NCBI RefSeq assembly: GCF_003076475.1
Contig: NZ_CP020919.1
Span: 3,100,001-3,164,000 of the forward strand
DNA: 64,000 nucleotides
Direction of reading: 5' to 3'
Origin: Flavobacterium kingsejongi
GTDB taxonomy: Bacteria; Bacteroidota; Bacteroidia; Flavobacteriales; Flavobacteriaceae
This document shows, one piece after another, positions 28,083 through 36,104 of this stretch. A program made the position numbers and the translations under genes. Each line of letters begins with the position of its first letter. Within the stretch, counting starts at the first letter, position 1. The notes under the pieces are model-generated. The model ran no database searches. It worked only from the letters and a program-made list of their open reading frames with translations, and was not told where the DNA came from.

Positions 28083-28892
28083 TTATTTTGAGTAGAGTTT
28101 GCGATAGTCAGATGGTGTGGTTCCCATCATGATACGAAAACTGCGGGTAAAATGGCTTTGATCTGAAAAACTACAGGCATAAGTGATATCCTGCAGAGAA
28201 AACTGTTTTTGGGAGAGCAGGACAAGCGACTTTTCGATTTTTAGCTTTCTGATATAATCCCCAAGATTGCAATGAAAATACTTCGAAAAGTCCCGGGACA
28301 GGTGTACGGGATGGATGCCTAAGTTTAGTGATAGTTCCTGTAAAAGCAAATTTTCAGGATAGCTGTCGTGTAATATTTCACGCAGTTGTCCTAACCATAA
28401 AGGTTTATTTTTACGATCTGTTTGATGCGATTCGTGAAGGGTGGTAAATGTTTTTAAAAGTAGTGTTTCTATGGCCAGTGCTGTAGTAGCGTCGTCCATC
28501 TTGGTTTCCCGAAAAAGCGAAAAAAACAATAATTTTAATTCAGGATCCTGAAGTTTTAAGCTGCCCTGAACCTGATCGAGGGCTATTCCGGATTGCCTGA
28601 TCCACTCTGGGCGGACTTCAATCTGGAAACCCCTGGTATAGCCTTTCGGTTTCCGGTTGTAATGGGGCTCCTGCCAGTTATGAAAGAGCAAATCCCCACT
28701 GGTACAATTGTAGATTTCTTTTTTATTCCCTTCCAGTACATTTCCCTGTAGGATAAATGTGAAATAAGCATTCTCATGATAGTGCCAGTCTACCCAATCA
28801 TGGGTATATTCTGTATCGGTGAGAATGATACCACCAATTTCAAGTTTCTGATTGGTTTGTCCATAAAATTGTCCAGTAGTCAGCTGTTTCAT
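28083..28892 (-). CDS. AraC-family transcriptional regulator
   Basis: A 269-residue regulator. The N-terminal half has a cupin-like fold (WHYHENAYFTFILQG and GDLLFHNWQEPHYN); the last 100 residues hold two helix-turn-helices, with DITYACSFSDQSHFTRSFRIMMGTTP-like signature near the end. It lies 67 bp downstream of an MFS exporter gene on the same strand, a frequent pairing where the regulator controls the exporter. A 16-bp palindrome directly upstream (28906-28921) may be its own operator. Confidence 0.9.
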   Translation of the reverse strand: MKQLTTGQFYGQTNQKLEIGGIILTDTEYTHDWVDWHYHENAYFTFILQGNVLEGNKKEIYNCTSGDLLFHNWQEPHYNRKPKGYTRGFQIEVRPEWIRQSGIALDQVQGSLKLQDPELKLLFFSLFRETKMDDATTALAIETLLLKTFTTLHESHQTDRKNKPLWLGQLREILHDSYPENLLLQELSLNLGIHPVHLSRDFSKYFHCNLGDYIRKLKIEKSLVLLSQKQFSLQDITYACSFSDQSHFTRSFRIMMGTTPSDYRKLYSK

Positions 28893-28905
28893 TAGAATAG
28901 GGATA

Positions 28906-28921
28906 AAAGGGATTACCCTTT
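28906..28921. promoter_or_regulatory. Palindrome AAAGGG-N4-CCCTTT before the AraC-type gene
   Basis: A perfect 6-bp arm inverted repeat 13 bp upstream of the regulator ATG (28892). It could be an operator or a short attenuating hairpin in the leader. Confidence 0.35.
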
Positions 28922-28959
28922 ATTTTGCCGTTAAAGTACAACAAAAAACGTTTCCGGAT

Positions 28960-30153
28960 CTATGGCAATTCCTGCAGTGTGTTTTTCTTAGTATTCCTAA
29001 GGATCATATAGGCTAAAGCAATTACGGTTATTCCGGCTGAAGCATAAATGATATGAGGAATTTTGGCAATTGCATCCTGATAATACCAGCCGGCAAACAG
29101 TGCACCAAGGCCAATCCCGGCTTCCAGTGCAATATACATTGTCGCCATTGCTTTTCCACGATGATCGGGATGGCTCAGGTCGACGGTCCAGGCATTGATC
29201 GCCGGGGAAAGTATTCCGGTAGCAATACCATAAAAGACCGATCCCAGCATCAGCCCTACAATAGTTTCTGAATACCCAACAATAAGCAGGGCGATGATCA
29301 GTACTACAAGTCCGGCCTTCAGTACATCGGTGCGGCCATAACGATCGGAAGCTCTTCCTGCAACAAATCGGATAACGAGCGAGGAAAGCGTGAATACCAT
29401 AAAGAACATTCCTTTATTGGCAATGCCCAGATGTTGCGACCAGTCTGGAATCAGTGTTAGGATACAACCATAGGCCATATAGGATAAAAAGGTGACAATA
29501 CCCGCCGGCAGCACTTCAATGGCAATAATGTCTTTCCGCGAAATTTTCAGCATAGACATACGAAAAGGCTGCTTGTTTTTTAAGGTTTCGGTCATGTTCA
29601 TAAGAATGACTATCGAGAGCAATGCAAAAACAGAGGAAGCATAAAAAAGTACATTGATGGAATAGTACAGTCGGATGGTACTGCCGATGGCCGGTCCGAT
29701 GGCCATTCCGGTGCTAAAGCACAGCCCGTGTATGCCTAAGGCTTCCCCCCAGCGTTCCCGCGGGATAATATCAGCCACATAAGCAGCGGTAGCCGTTGGT
29801 TTAAATCCAGTAGAAAAGCCATGCAGTAAACGTAAGAAAAGAAATCCCGAAACCGTACCCAATACCGGATAAAGAAAACCACAGACAAAACAGACAATAG
29901 ATCCAGCAGCCATTACCGGCACACGGCCTAAGGTATCGGTCAACCGGCCGCTAAAAGGACGGGAAATTCCTGCGGTCAACGTGAATAAGGCGACAATAAG
30001 CCCTTTGTGTTCGGCTCCTCCCATAGCACTCAGATAGGCAGGAAGTTCGGGAATAAGCATATTAAAACTTGCAGAAAAAAGTAAGGAACTCAGGCATACT
30101 AATCCAAAATGGATATTGTATATGGGATGGGCTTTAGGAATCATATTAAGCAT
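28960..30153 (-). CDS. MFS transporter (drug-efflux-like)
   Basis: A 397-residue, 12-helix major facilitator. The loop-2/3 motif GRLTDTLGRVPVM, the second GRASDRYGRTDVL and a Gly-rich helix 5 (GLCFSTGMAIGPAIG, the efflux motif C pattern) place it with DHA1-type exporters. The inner-membrane drug or metabolite it moves is unknown. A second in-frame start at 30144 fits the -7 element at 30168-30175 equally well. It is followed by an AraC regulator gene. Confidence 0.88.
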   Translation of the reverse strand: MLNMIPKAHPIYNIHFGLVCLSSLLFSASFNMLIPELPAYLSAMGGAEHKGLIVALFTLTAGISRPFSGRLTDTLGRVPVMAAGSIVCFVCGFLYPVLGTVSGFLFLRLLHGFSTGFKPTATAAYVADIIPRERWGEALGIHGLCFSTGMAIGPAIGSTIRLYYSINVLFYASSVFALLSIVILMNMTETLKNKQPFRMSMLKISRKDIIAIEVLPAGIVTFLSYMAYGCILTLIPDWSQHLGIANKGMFFMVFTLSSLVIRFVAGRASDRYGRTDVLKAGLVVLIIALLIVGYSETIVGLMLGSVFYGIATGILSPAINAWTVDLSHPDHRGKAMATMYIALEAGIGLGALFAGWYYQDAIAKIPHIIYASAGITVIALAYMILRNTKKNTLQELP

Positions 30154-30167
30154 ACTAAACTAAGCCG

Positions 30168-30175
30168 CAAAATTA
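30168..30175 (-). promoter_or_regulatory. Bacteroidota -7 element (TAATTTTG) for the MFS gene
   Basis: CAAAATTA on the plus strand, 15-24 bp before the possible starts. Confidence 0.4.
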
Positions 30176-30310
30176 CTGTTTAAAAGTGGAGGCAAAAAGA
30201 GAAATAGGGAAAAGGTAAGCGAAAAAAAGGGAATGCCGAAACGGATCCTGTCAGTGTGCCACTAGGGTTCAAAAAAAATCAAAAACGCTTGGGTTTTGGA
30301 TTTTCAGGAA

Positions 30311-30784
30311 TTATAATTTAGAGGTTATCGTACTGATGAGTTTGGTAAAAAACGGATAGTATATTTTTCCCCATAATGGTTTTTGATGGTAGCGGTAAGC
30401 AATACTTTTGGTGGAATCAAATACGATTGGAATTTCAAATGCTGAAAAATGTTTTTTCGAGAAGCGCTCACAGAAATCGGAAGCACTCCGGTCTACATTT
30501 TTGCTTTGGAGAATGGCAATAGATCCTACAGCGGACTGTAGGCCTCTCGGCCAGCCTTTATTATTTTTGATGGCATATTCCAGGCAACTGCTGGAAAATT
30601 TTTCGATGGTATTTTTAGCTATGGTATCTTCGGTTTGTGCCATAAAGACAAAGGTATTGAGTTGGGTGGCCATCCAGCTCCATTTGAATTTTTTGCTATA
30701 GCCTACAGCGCAGGAAATGCCATTGATGGTCACTTCGCCGATATAATCCATTTCTTGTTCGAGTAGTGGCTTAAAATGAGACAT
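30311..30784 (-). CDS. Protein of unknown function with 5' region replaced by an IS end
   Basis: A 157-residue, probably soluble protein with no recognised motif; notable segments are FKWSWMATQLNTFVFMAQTED and SAVGSIAILQSKNVD. The ATG at 30784 lies only 7 bp from the end of the IS3-family element (30792), so the natural promoter and perhaps the true N-terminus are gone. A longer in-frame start at 30802 is inside the IS end and is not believed. Expression would depend on read-through from the element. Confidence 0.55.
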   Translation of the reverse strand: MSHFKPLLEQEMDYIGEVTINGISCAVGYSKKFKWSWMATQLNTFVFMAQTEDTIAKNTIEKFSSSCLEYAIKNNKGWPRGLQSAVGSIAILQSKNVDRSASDFCERFSKKHFSAFEIPIVFDSTKSIAYRYHQKPLWGKIYYPFFTKLISTITSKL

Positions 30785-30791
30785 GGGGTTG

Positions 30792-31279
30792 TGGATATGC
30801 AAACAAAAATTGCACAGTAAGTTAAGCTACATTTTTGTAATTAATTTGATTGTTGAATTCTTCAATAGTTGCATAATTTAAAGCAGAATGCCTTCTTTTT
30901 CTGTTGTACCAAATTTCAATGTATTCAAAGATTTCCAGTTTCATTTGTTCTTTAGAAATGAGTTTGTTGCCATAAATCAATTCCGTTTTCAAAGATTTGA
31001 AGAAACTTTCGGCTACAGCATTATCCCAGCAATTTCCTTTACGGCTCATACTGCGAGTTATTTTTTTATAGGAATCAAGAACATTTACAAACTTTTTACT
31101 GGCATATTGGACACCTCTGTCGGAATGAAAAATCAAACCATTTTTAAGATCTCGGTTTTTAATTGCCATTTTCCAAGCTCCAAGTGTCGTTTGCTCAGTG
31201 CTCATTGCGTTGCTCAAACTCCAGCCTATAATTTTTCTGTCGTATAAATCCATAATAGTGGTCAGGTATACAAATCCAT
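30792..31279 (-). mobile_element. IS3-family copy A, right-end fragment (488 bp, first tandem unit)
   Basis: It begins with the right inverted repeat TGGATATGCAAAC, contains the last half of orfB (30822-31277), and stops at GFVYL where copy B has inserted. The final three bases CAT are the altered target duplication. It pairs with the left part at 33029-33804 to make one interrupted element. Confidence 0.9.
30822..31277 (-). pseudogene. IS3-family orfB, 3' half (copy A, first unit)
   Basis: This carries the second catalytic Asp (HSDRGVQY) and the catalytic Glu (NAVAESFFKSLKTEL) of the DDE transposase but lacks the first Asp and the N-terminal half. It is identical in translation to the same part of the intact orfB at 31798-32676. 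It cannot be active. Confidence 0.92.
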
Positions 31280-31767
31280 TGGATATGCAAACAAAAATTG
31301 CACAGTAAGTTAAGCTACATTTTTGTAATTAATTTGATTGTTGAATTCTTCAATAGTTGCATAATTTAAAGCAGAATGCCTTCTTTTTCTGTTGTACCAA
31401 ATTTCAATGTATTCAAAGATTTCCAGTTTCATTTGTTCTTTAGAAATGAGTTTGTTGCCATAAATCAATTCCGTTTTCAAAGATTTGAAGAAACTTTCGG
31501 CTACAGCATTATCCCAGCAATTTCCTTTACGGCTCATACTGCGAGTTATTTTTTTATAGGAATCAAGAACATTTACAAACTTTTTACTGGCATATTGGAC
31601 ACCTCTGTCGGAATGAAAAATCAAACCATTTTTAAGATCTCGGTTTTTAATTGCCATTTTCCAAGCTCCAAGTGTCGTTTGCTCAGTGCTCATTGCGTTG
31701 CTCAAACTCCAGCCTATAATTTTTCTGTCGTATAAATCCATAATAGTGGTCAGGTATACAAATCCAT
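31280..31767 (-). repeat. Second tandem copy of the 488-bp IS fragment
   Basis: A direct repeat of 30792-31279 with a period of exactly 488 bp, ending in the same altered CAT junction. It carries a second orfB 3' half (31310-31765). Unequal recombination between the copy-A fragment and the same region of copy B explains it; assembly error is the other possibility. Confidence 0.9.
31310..31765 (-). pseudogene. IS3-family orfB, 3' half (duplicated unit)
   Basis: The same truncated transposase end as at 30822-31277, with identical translation. It lacks the first catalytic Asp and is inactive. Confidence 0.92.
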
Positions 31768-31797
31768 TGGATATGCAAACAAAAATTGCACAGTAAG

Positions 31798-32676
31798 TTA
31801 AGCTACATTTTTGTAATTAATTTGATTGTTGAATTCTTCAATAGTTGCATAATTTAAAGCAGAATGCCTTCTTTTTCTGTTGTACCAAATTTCAATGTAT
31901 TCAAAGATTTCCAGTTTCATTTGTTCTTTAGAAATGAGTTTGTTGCCATAAATCAATTCCGTTTTCAAAGATTTGAAGAAACTTTCGGCTACAGCATTAT
32001 CCCAGCAATTTCCTTTACGGCTCATACTGCGAGTTATTTTTTTATAGGAATCAAGAACATTTACAAACTTTTTACTGGCATATTGGACACCTCTGTCGGA
32101 ATGAAAAATCAAACCATTTTTAAGATCTCGGTTTTTAATTGCCATTTTCCAAGCTCCAAGTGTCGTTTGCTCAGTGCTCATTGCGTTGCTCAAACTCCAG
32201 CCTATAATTTTTCTGTCGTATAAATCCATAATAGTGGTCAGGTATACAAATCCCTCTTTAGTTTGGATGTATGTAATATCTGAAACCCAAACCTTTGATG
32301 GCATTTTTACAGTAAACTCTCTGTTTAATACATTTTCGACAACTAAATAATTGTGACTAGAGTTGGTTGTTACTTTAAACTTCTTGCTTAATTTACTTCG
32401 CAAGCCAAGTTCTTTCATATACTTTGCAACTGTAACTCTTGAAATTTTATAACCAATGCTTCGAAGTTCTAATGTTATTCTAGGACTCCCGTATCGTTGC
32501 TTGGTTTGAAAATAAATCAATGCTATCTGTTTTTTTATGGCGCTTTTTAGTTGCTGTCTTGCAGTATTTATTTGTTTTTTCCATCGGTAATAACTTCCAT
32601 TGCTTACTTGTAGAACTCTGCACATTTTTTCAATCGGGAATAGCTGTTCATTGTTTTTAATGAAACTATAAATCAT
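31798..32676 (-). CDS. IS3-family transposase OrfB (copy B, intact)
   Basis: A 292-residue DDE transposase. An N-terminal HTH_21-like region (RYGSPRITLELRSIGYKIS) precedes the rve integrase core with Asp in VWVSDITYI, Asp in HSDRGVQY and Glu in NAVAESFFKSLKTEL, and ends in WYNRKRRHSALNY. It starts at an ATG overlapping the orfA stop by 4 bp. The frame is also open upstream to an A_AAA_AAA site in orfA, so an OrfAB fusion by -1 frameshift is expected, as in other IS3 elements. Confidence 0.95.
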   Translation of the reverse strand: MIYSFIKNNEQLFPIEKMCRVLQVSNGSYYRWKKQINTARQQLKSAIKKQIALIYFQTKQRYGSPRITLELRSIGYKISRVTVAKYMKELGLRSKLSKKFKVTTNSSHNYLVVENVLNREFTVKMPSKVWVSDITYIQTKEGFVYLTTIMDLYDRKIIGWSLSNAMSTEQTTLGAWKMAIKNRDLKNGLIFHSDRGVQYASKKFVNVLDSYKKITRSMSRKGNCWDNAVAESFFKSLKTELIYGNKLISKEQMKLEIFEYIEIWYNRKRRHSALNYATIEEFNNQINYKNVA

Positions 32677-32972
32677 CGACCGTTCTTGGAAAAAATGCCG
32701 ATTGCTTTTTTTAATATGTCACGTTCTAACTCTGCATCTTTGAGTTTTTTCTCCAGTTCATGGATTTTTTCTTGCTCGGGAGTTAGTTTTAAATTTCCTT
32801 TTCCAGGAAAACTTCCTTCTCCAAATTCCTGGAGTTCTTTACGCCATTTATAAAGCTGGGGGGCTGTTATTCCTAACTCCCTGGCAAGTTCTGATACATT
32901 TGTTCTATCATAACTCAATTCAACGGCTTTTTCCTTAAAAGCCTTGTCGTAAATTTTGCGGACTTGTTTCAT
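32673..32972 (-). CDS. IS3-family OrfA (copy B, intact)
   Basis: A 99-residue helix-turn-helix DNA-binding protein (VSELARELGITAPQLYKWRKEL) with a leucine-zipper-like tail (EKIHELEKKLKDAELERDIL), typical of IS3 OrfA. The slippery heptamer A AAA AAA lies in its last codons (LKKAIG). It binds the element ends and, fused to OrfB, forms the transposase. Confidence 0.95.
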   Translation of the reverse strand: MKQVRKIYDKAFKEKAVELSYDRTNVSELARELGITAPQLYKWRKELQEFGEGSFPGKGNLKLTPEQEKIHELEKKLKDAELERDILKKAIGIFSKNGR

Positions 32973-33028
32973 AGATTAAAATTAAGATTATTTCTTAACT
33001 TTCAATGCAGGCTAAGTTAGCATGTCCA

Positions 33029-33452
33029 CCTCTTTAGTTTGGATGTATGTAATATCTGAAACCCAAACCTTTGATGGCATTTTTACAGTAAACTCTCTGT
33101 TTAATACATTTTCGACAACTAAATAATTGTGACTAGAGTTGGTTGTTACTTTAAACTTCTTGCTTAATTTACTTCGCAAGCCAAGTTCTTTCATATACTT
33201 TGCAACTGTAACTCTTGAAATTTTATAACCAATGCTTCGAAGTTCTAATGTTATTCTAGGACTCCCGTATCGTTGCTTGGTTTGAAAATAAATCAATGCT
33301 ATCTGTTTTTTTATGGCGCTTTTTAGTTGCTGTCTTGCAGTATTTATTTGTTTTTTCCATCGGTAATAACTTCCATTGCTTACTTGTAGAACTCTGCACA
33401 TTTTTTCAATCGGGAATAGCTGTTCATTGTTTTTAATGAAACTATAAATCAT
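33029..33452 (-). pseudogene. IS3-family orfB, 5' half (copy A)
   Basis: The first 141 residues, including the first catalytic Asp (WVSDITYIQTKE), are present; then copy B interrupts it. The frame reads on a few codons into the copy B end (VDMLT) before a stop at 33012. Confidence 0.92.
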
Positions 33453-33748
33453 CGACCGTTCTTGGAAAAAATGCCGATTGCTTTTTTTAATATGTCACGT
33501 TCTAACTCTGCATCTTTGAGTTTTTTCTCCAGTTCATGGATTTTTTCTTGCTCGGGAGTTAGTTTTAAATTTCCTTTTCCAGGAAAACTTCCTTCTCCAA
33601 ATTCCTGGAGTTCTTTACGCCATTTATAAAGCTGGGGGGCTGTTATTCCTAACTCCCTGGCAAGTTCTGATACATTTGTTCTATCATAACTCAATTCAAC
33701 GGCTTTTTCCTTAAAAGCCTTGTCGTAAATTTTGCGGACTTGTTTCAT
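33449..33748 (-). CDS. IS3-family OrfA (copy A, intact)
   Basis: Identical in translation to the 99-residue OrfA of copy B. It has six G in the run at 33633-33638 on the plus strand, like copy B and unlike copy C. Without its own orfB it could only act as a regulator or DNA-binding inhibitor. Confidence 0.93.
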   Translation of the reverse strand: MKQVRKIYDKAFKEKAVELSYDRTNVSELARELGITAPQLYKWRKELQEFGEGSFPGKGNLKLTPEQEKIHELEKKLKDAELERDILKKAIGIFSKNGR

Positions 33749-33854
33749 AGATTAAAATTAAGATTATTTCTTAACTTTCAATGCAGGCTAAGTTAGCATG
33801 TCCAAGCTGTGAAGTTATCTTTTTACATTTAAAAATAAATATGAAATTATATCT

Positions 33855-34253
33855 TTAAGTTGTTGCTGGTAGACCGGTAATTTTTTTTATAACATCTCCA
33901 ATAAGTATAAAATTAGTAGGTTTAATAATGAGATTAAATAAAGATGCGTCAATATTTCTATTGGTTAGAGCTTCTCTAATTTTATTGTTACCTGTTAGAA
34001 TTACAATTTTCTTATGTATTAAATTATAAGTTTCAACTAAATATTCAATAAGGCTGTATCCATCATTGACACTTTTACTTGATAAATCTATATCAATAAA
34101 TATTACATCAAATTTATTCAATGCAACACCTTCAGCAGATTGTGAAGAAGGGAATATTTTGAAAGTAATAATATTGTTGAAATATATTAGATTAGCTGTT
34201 TCAAAAGCTATCTTAACAGAATCATATTCATTTTCAAATATCGCTACTTTCAT
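33855..34253 (-). CDS. Stand-alone receiver-domain protein
   Basis: A 132-residue protein that is only a response-regulator receiver domain: acidic pair FENEYD near residues 6-11, likely phosphoacceptor D54 or D56 in IFIDIDLSS, Thr in VILTGNN and Lys in IIKPTN. No output domain follows. It is more AT-rich than its surroundings, suggesting transfer. Its start overlaps the end of the truncated kinase-like frame upstream, so the two were likely partners. Both lie between oppositely oriented IS copies. Confidence 0.75.
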   Translation of the reverse strand: MKVAIFENEYDSVKIAFETANLIYFNNIITFKIFPSSQSAEGVALNKFDVIFIDIDLSSKSVNDGYSLIEYLVETYNLIHKKIVILTGNNKIREALTNRNIDASLFNLIIKPTNFILIGDVIKKITGLPATT

Positions 34254-34507
34254 CGTGGTAAATTTTTAATTTTAATTTAAGCATTAGTATTCCCCCATCT
34301 TCATAAACACTAAAGATGATATCCATGTCATTAAGAACCGATTTAATTTGATGTAATCCATGAGTCGTTCTCTTCATAATTTCATTTCTATCATTGGATG
34401 TTAAATCATTAATTAGATTAGAAACTACTTCTTTTGTTTGTGAATGGTCATTCTCAAAAGTTATATAAAGATAATCACCATCTTCAGTAAAAATACATTT
34501 TATATGA
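34234..34507 (-). pseudogene. C-terminal fragment of a possible sensor-kinase/ATPase gene, cut by IS copy C
   Basis: The frame is open from the IS edge at 34507 to a stop at 34234-34236 (about 90 residues) and has no start. It overlaps the receiver gene start. The segment THGLHQIKSVLNDMDI with YEDGGILMLKLKLKI recalls the last part of a GHKL ATPase domain, but this is only a guess. The N-terminal part is missing on the far side of the IS, so an adjacent deletion followed insertion. Confidence 0.5.
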
Positions 34508-34563
34508 TGGACATGCTAACTTAGCCTGCATTGAAAGTTAAGAAATAATCTTAATTTTAATCT

Positions 34564-34862
34564 ATGAAACAAGTCCGCAAAATTTACGACAAGGCTTTTA
34601 AGGAAAAAGCCGTTGAATTGAGTTATGATAGAACAAATGTATCAGAACTTGCCAGGGAGTTAGGAATAACAGCCCCCAGCTTTATAAATGGCGTAAAGAA
34701 CTCCAGGAATTTGGAGAAGGAAGTTTTCCTGGAAAAGGAAATTTAAAACTAACTCCCGAGCAAGAAAAAATCCATGAACTGGAGAAAAAACTCAAAGATG
34801 CAGAGTTAGAACGTGACATATTAAAAAAAGCAATCGGCATTTTTTCCAAGAACGGTCGATGA
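34564..34862 (+). pseudogene. IS3-family orfA, frameshifted (copy C)
   Basis: The first 38 residues match OrfA, then one C is missing from a C-run (five instead of six, near 34672-34676) and the frame ends at 34746 after 60 residues. The remainder of the gene is still present in the other frame. Copy C therefore makes no full OrfA unless slippage at the C-run restores it. Confidence 0.88.
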
Positions 34863-35737
34863 TTTATAGTTTCATTAAAAACAATGAACAGCTATTCCCG
34901 ATTGAAAAAATGTGCAGAGTTCTACAAGTAAGCAATGGAAGTTATTACCGATGGAAAAAACAAATAAATACTGCAAGACAGCAACTAAAAAGCGCCATAA
35001 AAAAACAGATAGCATTGATTTATTTTCAAACCAAGCAACGATACGGGAGTCCTAGAATAACATTAGAACTTCGAAGCATTGGTTATAAAATTTCAAGAGT
35101 TACAGTTGCAAAGTATATGAAAGAACTTGGCTTGCGAAGTAAATTAAGCAAGAAGTTTAAAGTAACAACCAACTCTAGTCACAATTATTTAGTTGTCGAA
35201 AATGTATTAAACAGAGAGTTTACTGTAAAAATGCCATCAAAGGTTTGGGTTTCAGATATTACATACATCCAAACTAAAGAGGGATTTGTATACCTGACCA
35301 CTATTATGGATTTATACGACAGAAAAATTATAGGCTGGAGTTTGAGCAACGCAATGAGCACTGAGCAAACGACACTTGGAGCTTGGAAAATGGCAATTAA
35401 AAACCGAGATCTTAAAAATGGTTTGATTTTTCATTCCGACAGAGGTGTCCAATATGCCAGTAAAAAGTTTGTAAATGTTCTTGATTCCTATAAAAAAATA
35501 ACTCGCAGTATGAGCCGTAAAGGAAATTGCTGGGATAATGCTGTAGCCGAAAGTTTCTTCAAATCTTTGAAAACGGAATTGATTTATGGCAACAAACTCA
35601 TTTCTAAAGAACAAATGAAACTGGAAATCTTTGAATACATTGAAATTTGGTACAACAGAAAAAGAAGGCATTCTGCTTTAAATTATGCAACTATTGAAGA
35701 ATTCAACAATCAAATTAATTACAAAAATGTAGCTTAA
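34859..35737 (+). CDS. IS3-family transposase OrfB (copy C, intact)
   Basis: Identical in translation to the 292-residue OrfB of copy B, with all three acidic catalytic residues. Its own orfA is frameshifted, so transposition would need OrfA or OrfAB from copy B. Confidence 0.93.
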   Translation: MIYSFIKNNEQLFPIEKMCRVLQVSNGSYYRWKKQINTARQQLKSAIKKQIALIYFQTKQRYGSPRITLELRSIGYKISRVTVAKYMKELGLRSKLSKKFKVTTNSSHNYLVVENVLNREFTVKMPSKVWVSDITYIQTKEGFVYLTTIMDLYDRKIIGWSLSNAMSTEQTTLGAWKMAIKNRDLKNGLIFHSDRGVQYASKKFVNVLDSYKKITRSMSRKGNCWDNAVAESFFKSLKTELIYGNKLISKEQMKLEIFEYIEIWYNRKRRHSALNYATIEEFNNQINYKNVA

Positions 35738-35909
35738 CTTACTGTGCAATTTTTGTTTGCATATCCAAAGTCTATCTTCAAAACTTACGATTTTAGCCGA
35801 AACAAAGATAAATAGTTTTTTTAGGATCTTTAAGAAAATCCATTCAATATAAAAAATCTGCGCATTAAGAGAAATCTACTAACGTGGGAAAATGCATAAC
35901 ATCGGAGAA

Positions 35910-36048
35910 CCTTTGAAAATATCCTATATGCGATAGAGGAGGAATATGTACCATTGCCGACCTTGAAGCTGCTGCAGATGTTGATTCCACCCATATTTCG
36001 GAAGCCATCCAATACCGCAGCCTGGATCGGGAAGGATGGTTGGGATAA
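35910..36048 (+). pseudogene. comM: C-terminal remnant of comM/YifB (Mg-chelatase-like AAA+ protein)
   Basis: The frame ending at 36046-36048 gives [19 protein letters not shown] then [13 protein letters not shown], the highly typical C-terminus of ComM/YifB proteins. Upstream of about 35940 the frame decays and the remaining 450 or so residues are absent. ComM is a DNA branch-migration helicase used in natural transformation. The fragment lies 180 bp from IS copy C, so IS-linked deletion is likely. Confidence 0.75.
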
Positions 36049-36104
36049 GATTGTATTTAGTGTATAATAGCAATGTTCTACAATTTAAATAGATGTAGGG
36101 GCTA

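Larger units (their letters stand above)
31768..33028 (-). mobile_element. IS3-family element, copy B (complete, 1261 bp), inserted into copy A
   Basis: Ends are TGGATATGCAAAC at the right and TGGACATGCTAAC at the left (11 of 13 positions shared). It holds intact orfA and orfB. The host sequence at the junctions is copy A orfB: CAT on one side and CCT on the other fit a 3-bp target duplication with one substitution, as expected of IS3 elements. Confidence 0.93.
33029..33804 (-). mobile_element. IS3-family copy A, left-end fragment
   Basis: It continues the interrupted copy A: orfB N-terminal part, intact orfA and the left inverted repeat TGGACATGCTAAC. Together with 30792-31279 it gives a full 1261-bp element plus 3 bp of duplication. 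Confidence 0.9.
34508..35767 (+). mobile_element. IS3-family element, copy C (1260 bp), opposite orientation
   Basis: Complete ends TGGACATGCTAAC and GTTTGCATATCCA. It is one base shorter than copy B because of a C6-to-C5 change in orfA. No 3-bp target duplication is visible (TGA left, AAG right). With copies A and B it forms long inverted repeats around 33805-34507. Confidence 0.93.

Noticed and set aside
33012..33028. Extra C-terminus VDMLT on the copy A orfB fragment as a real protein end
   Set aside because: It is read-through into the copy B inverted repeat.
30792..35767. Composite transposon carrying the receiver gene
   Set aside because: The outermost flanks (TTG and AAG) do not form a target duplication and the cargo is itself truncated.
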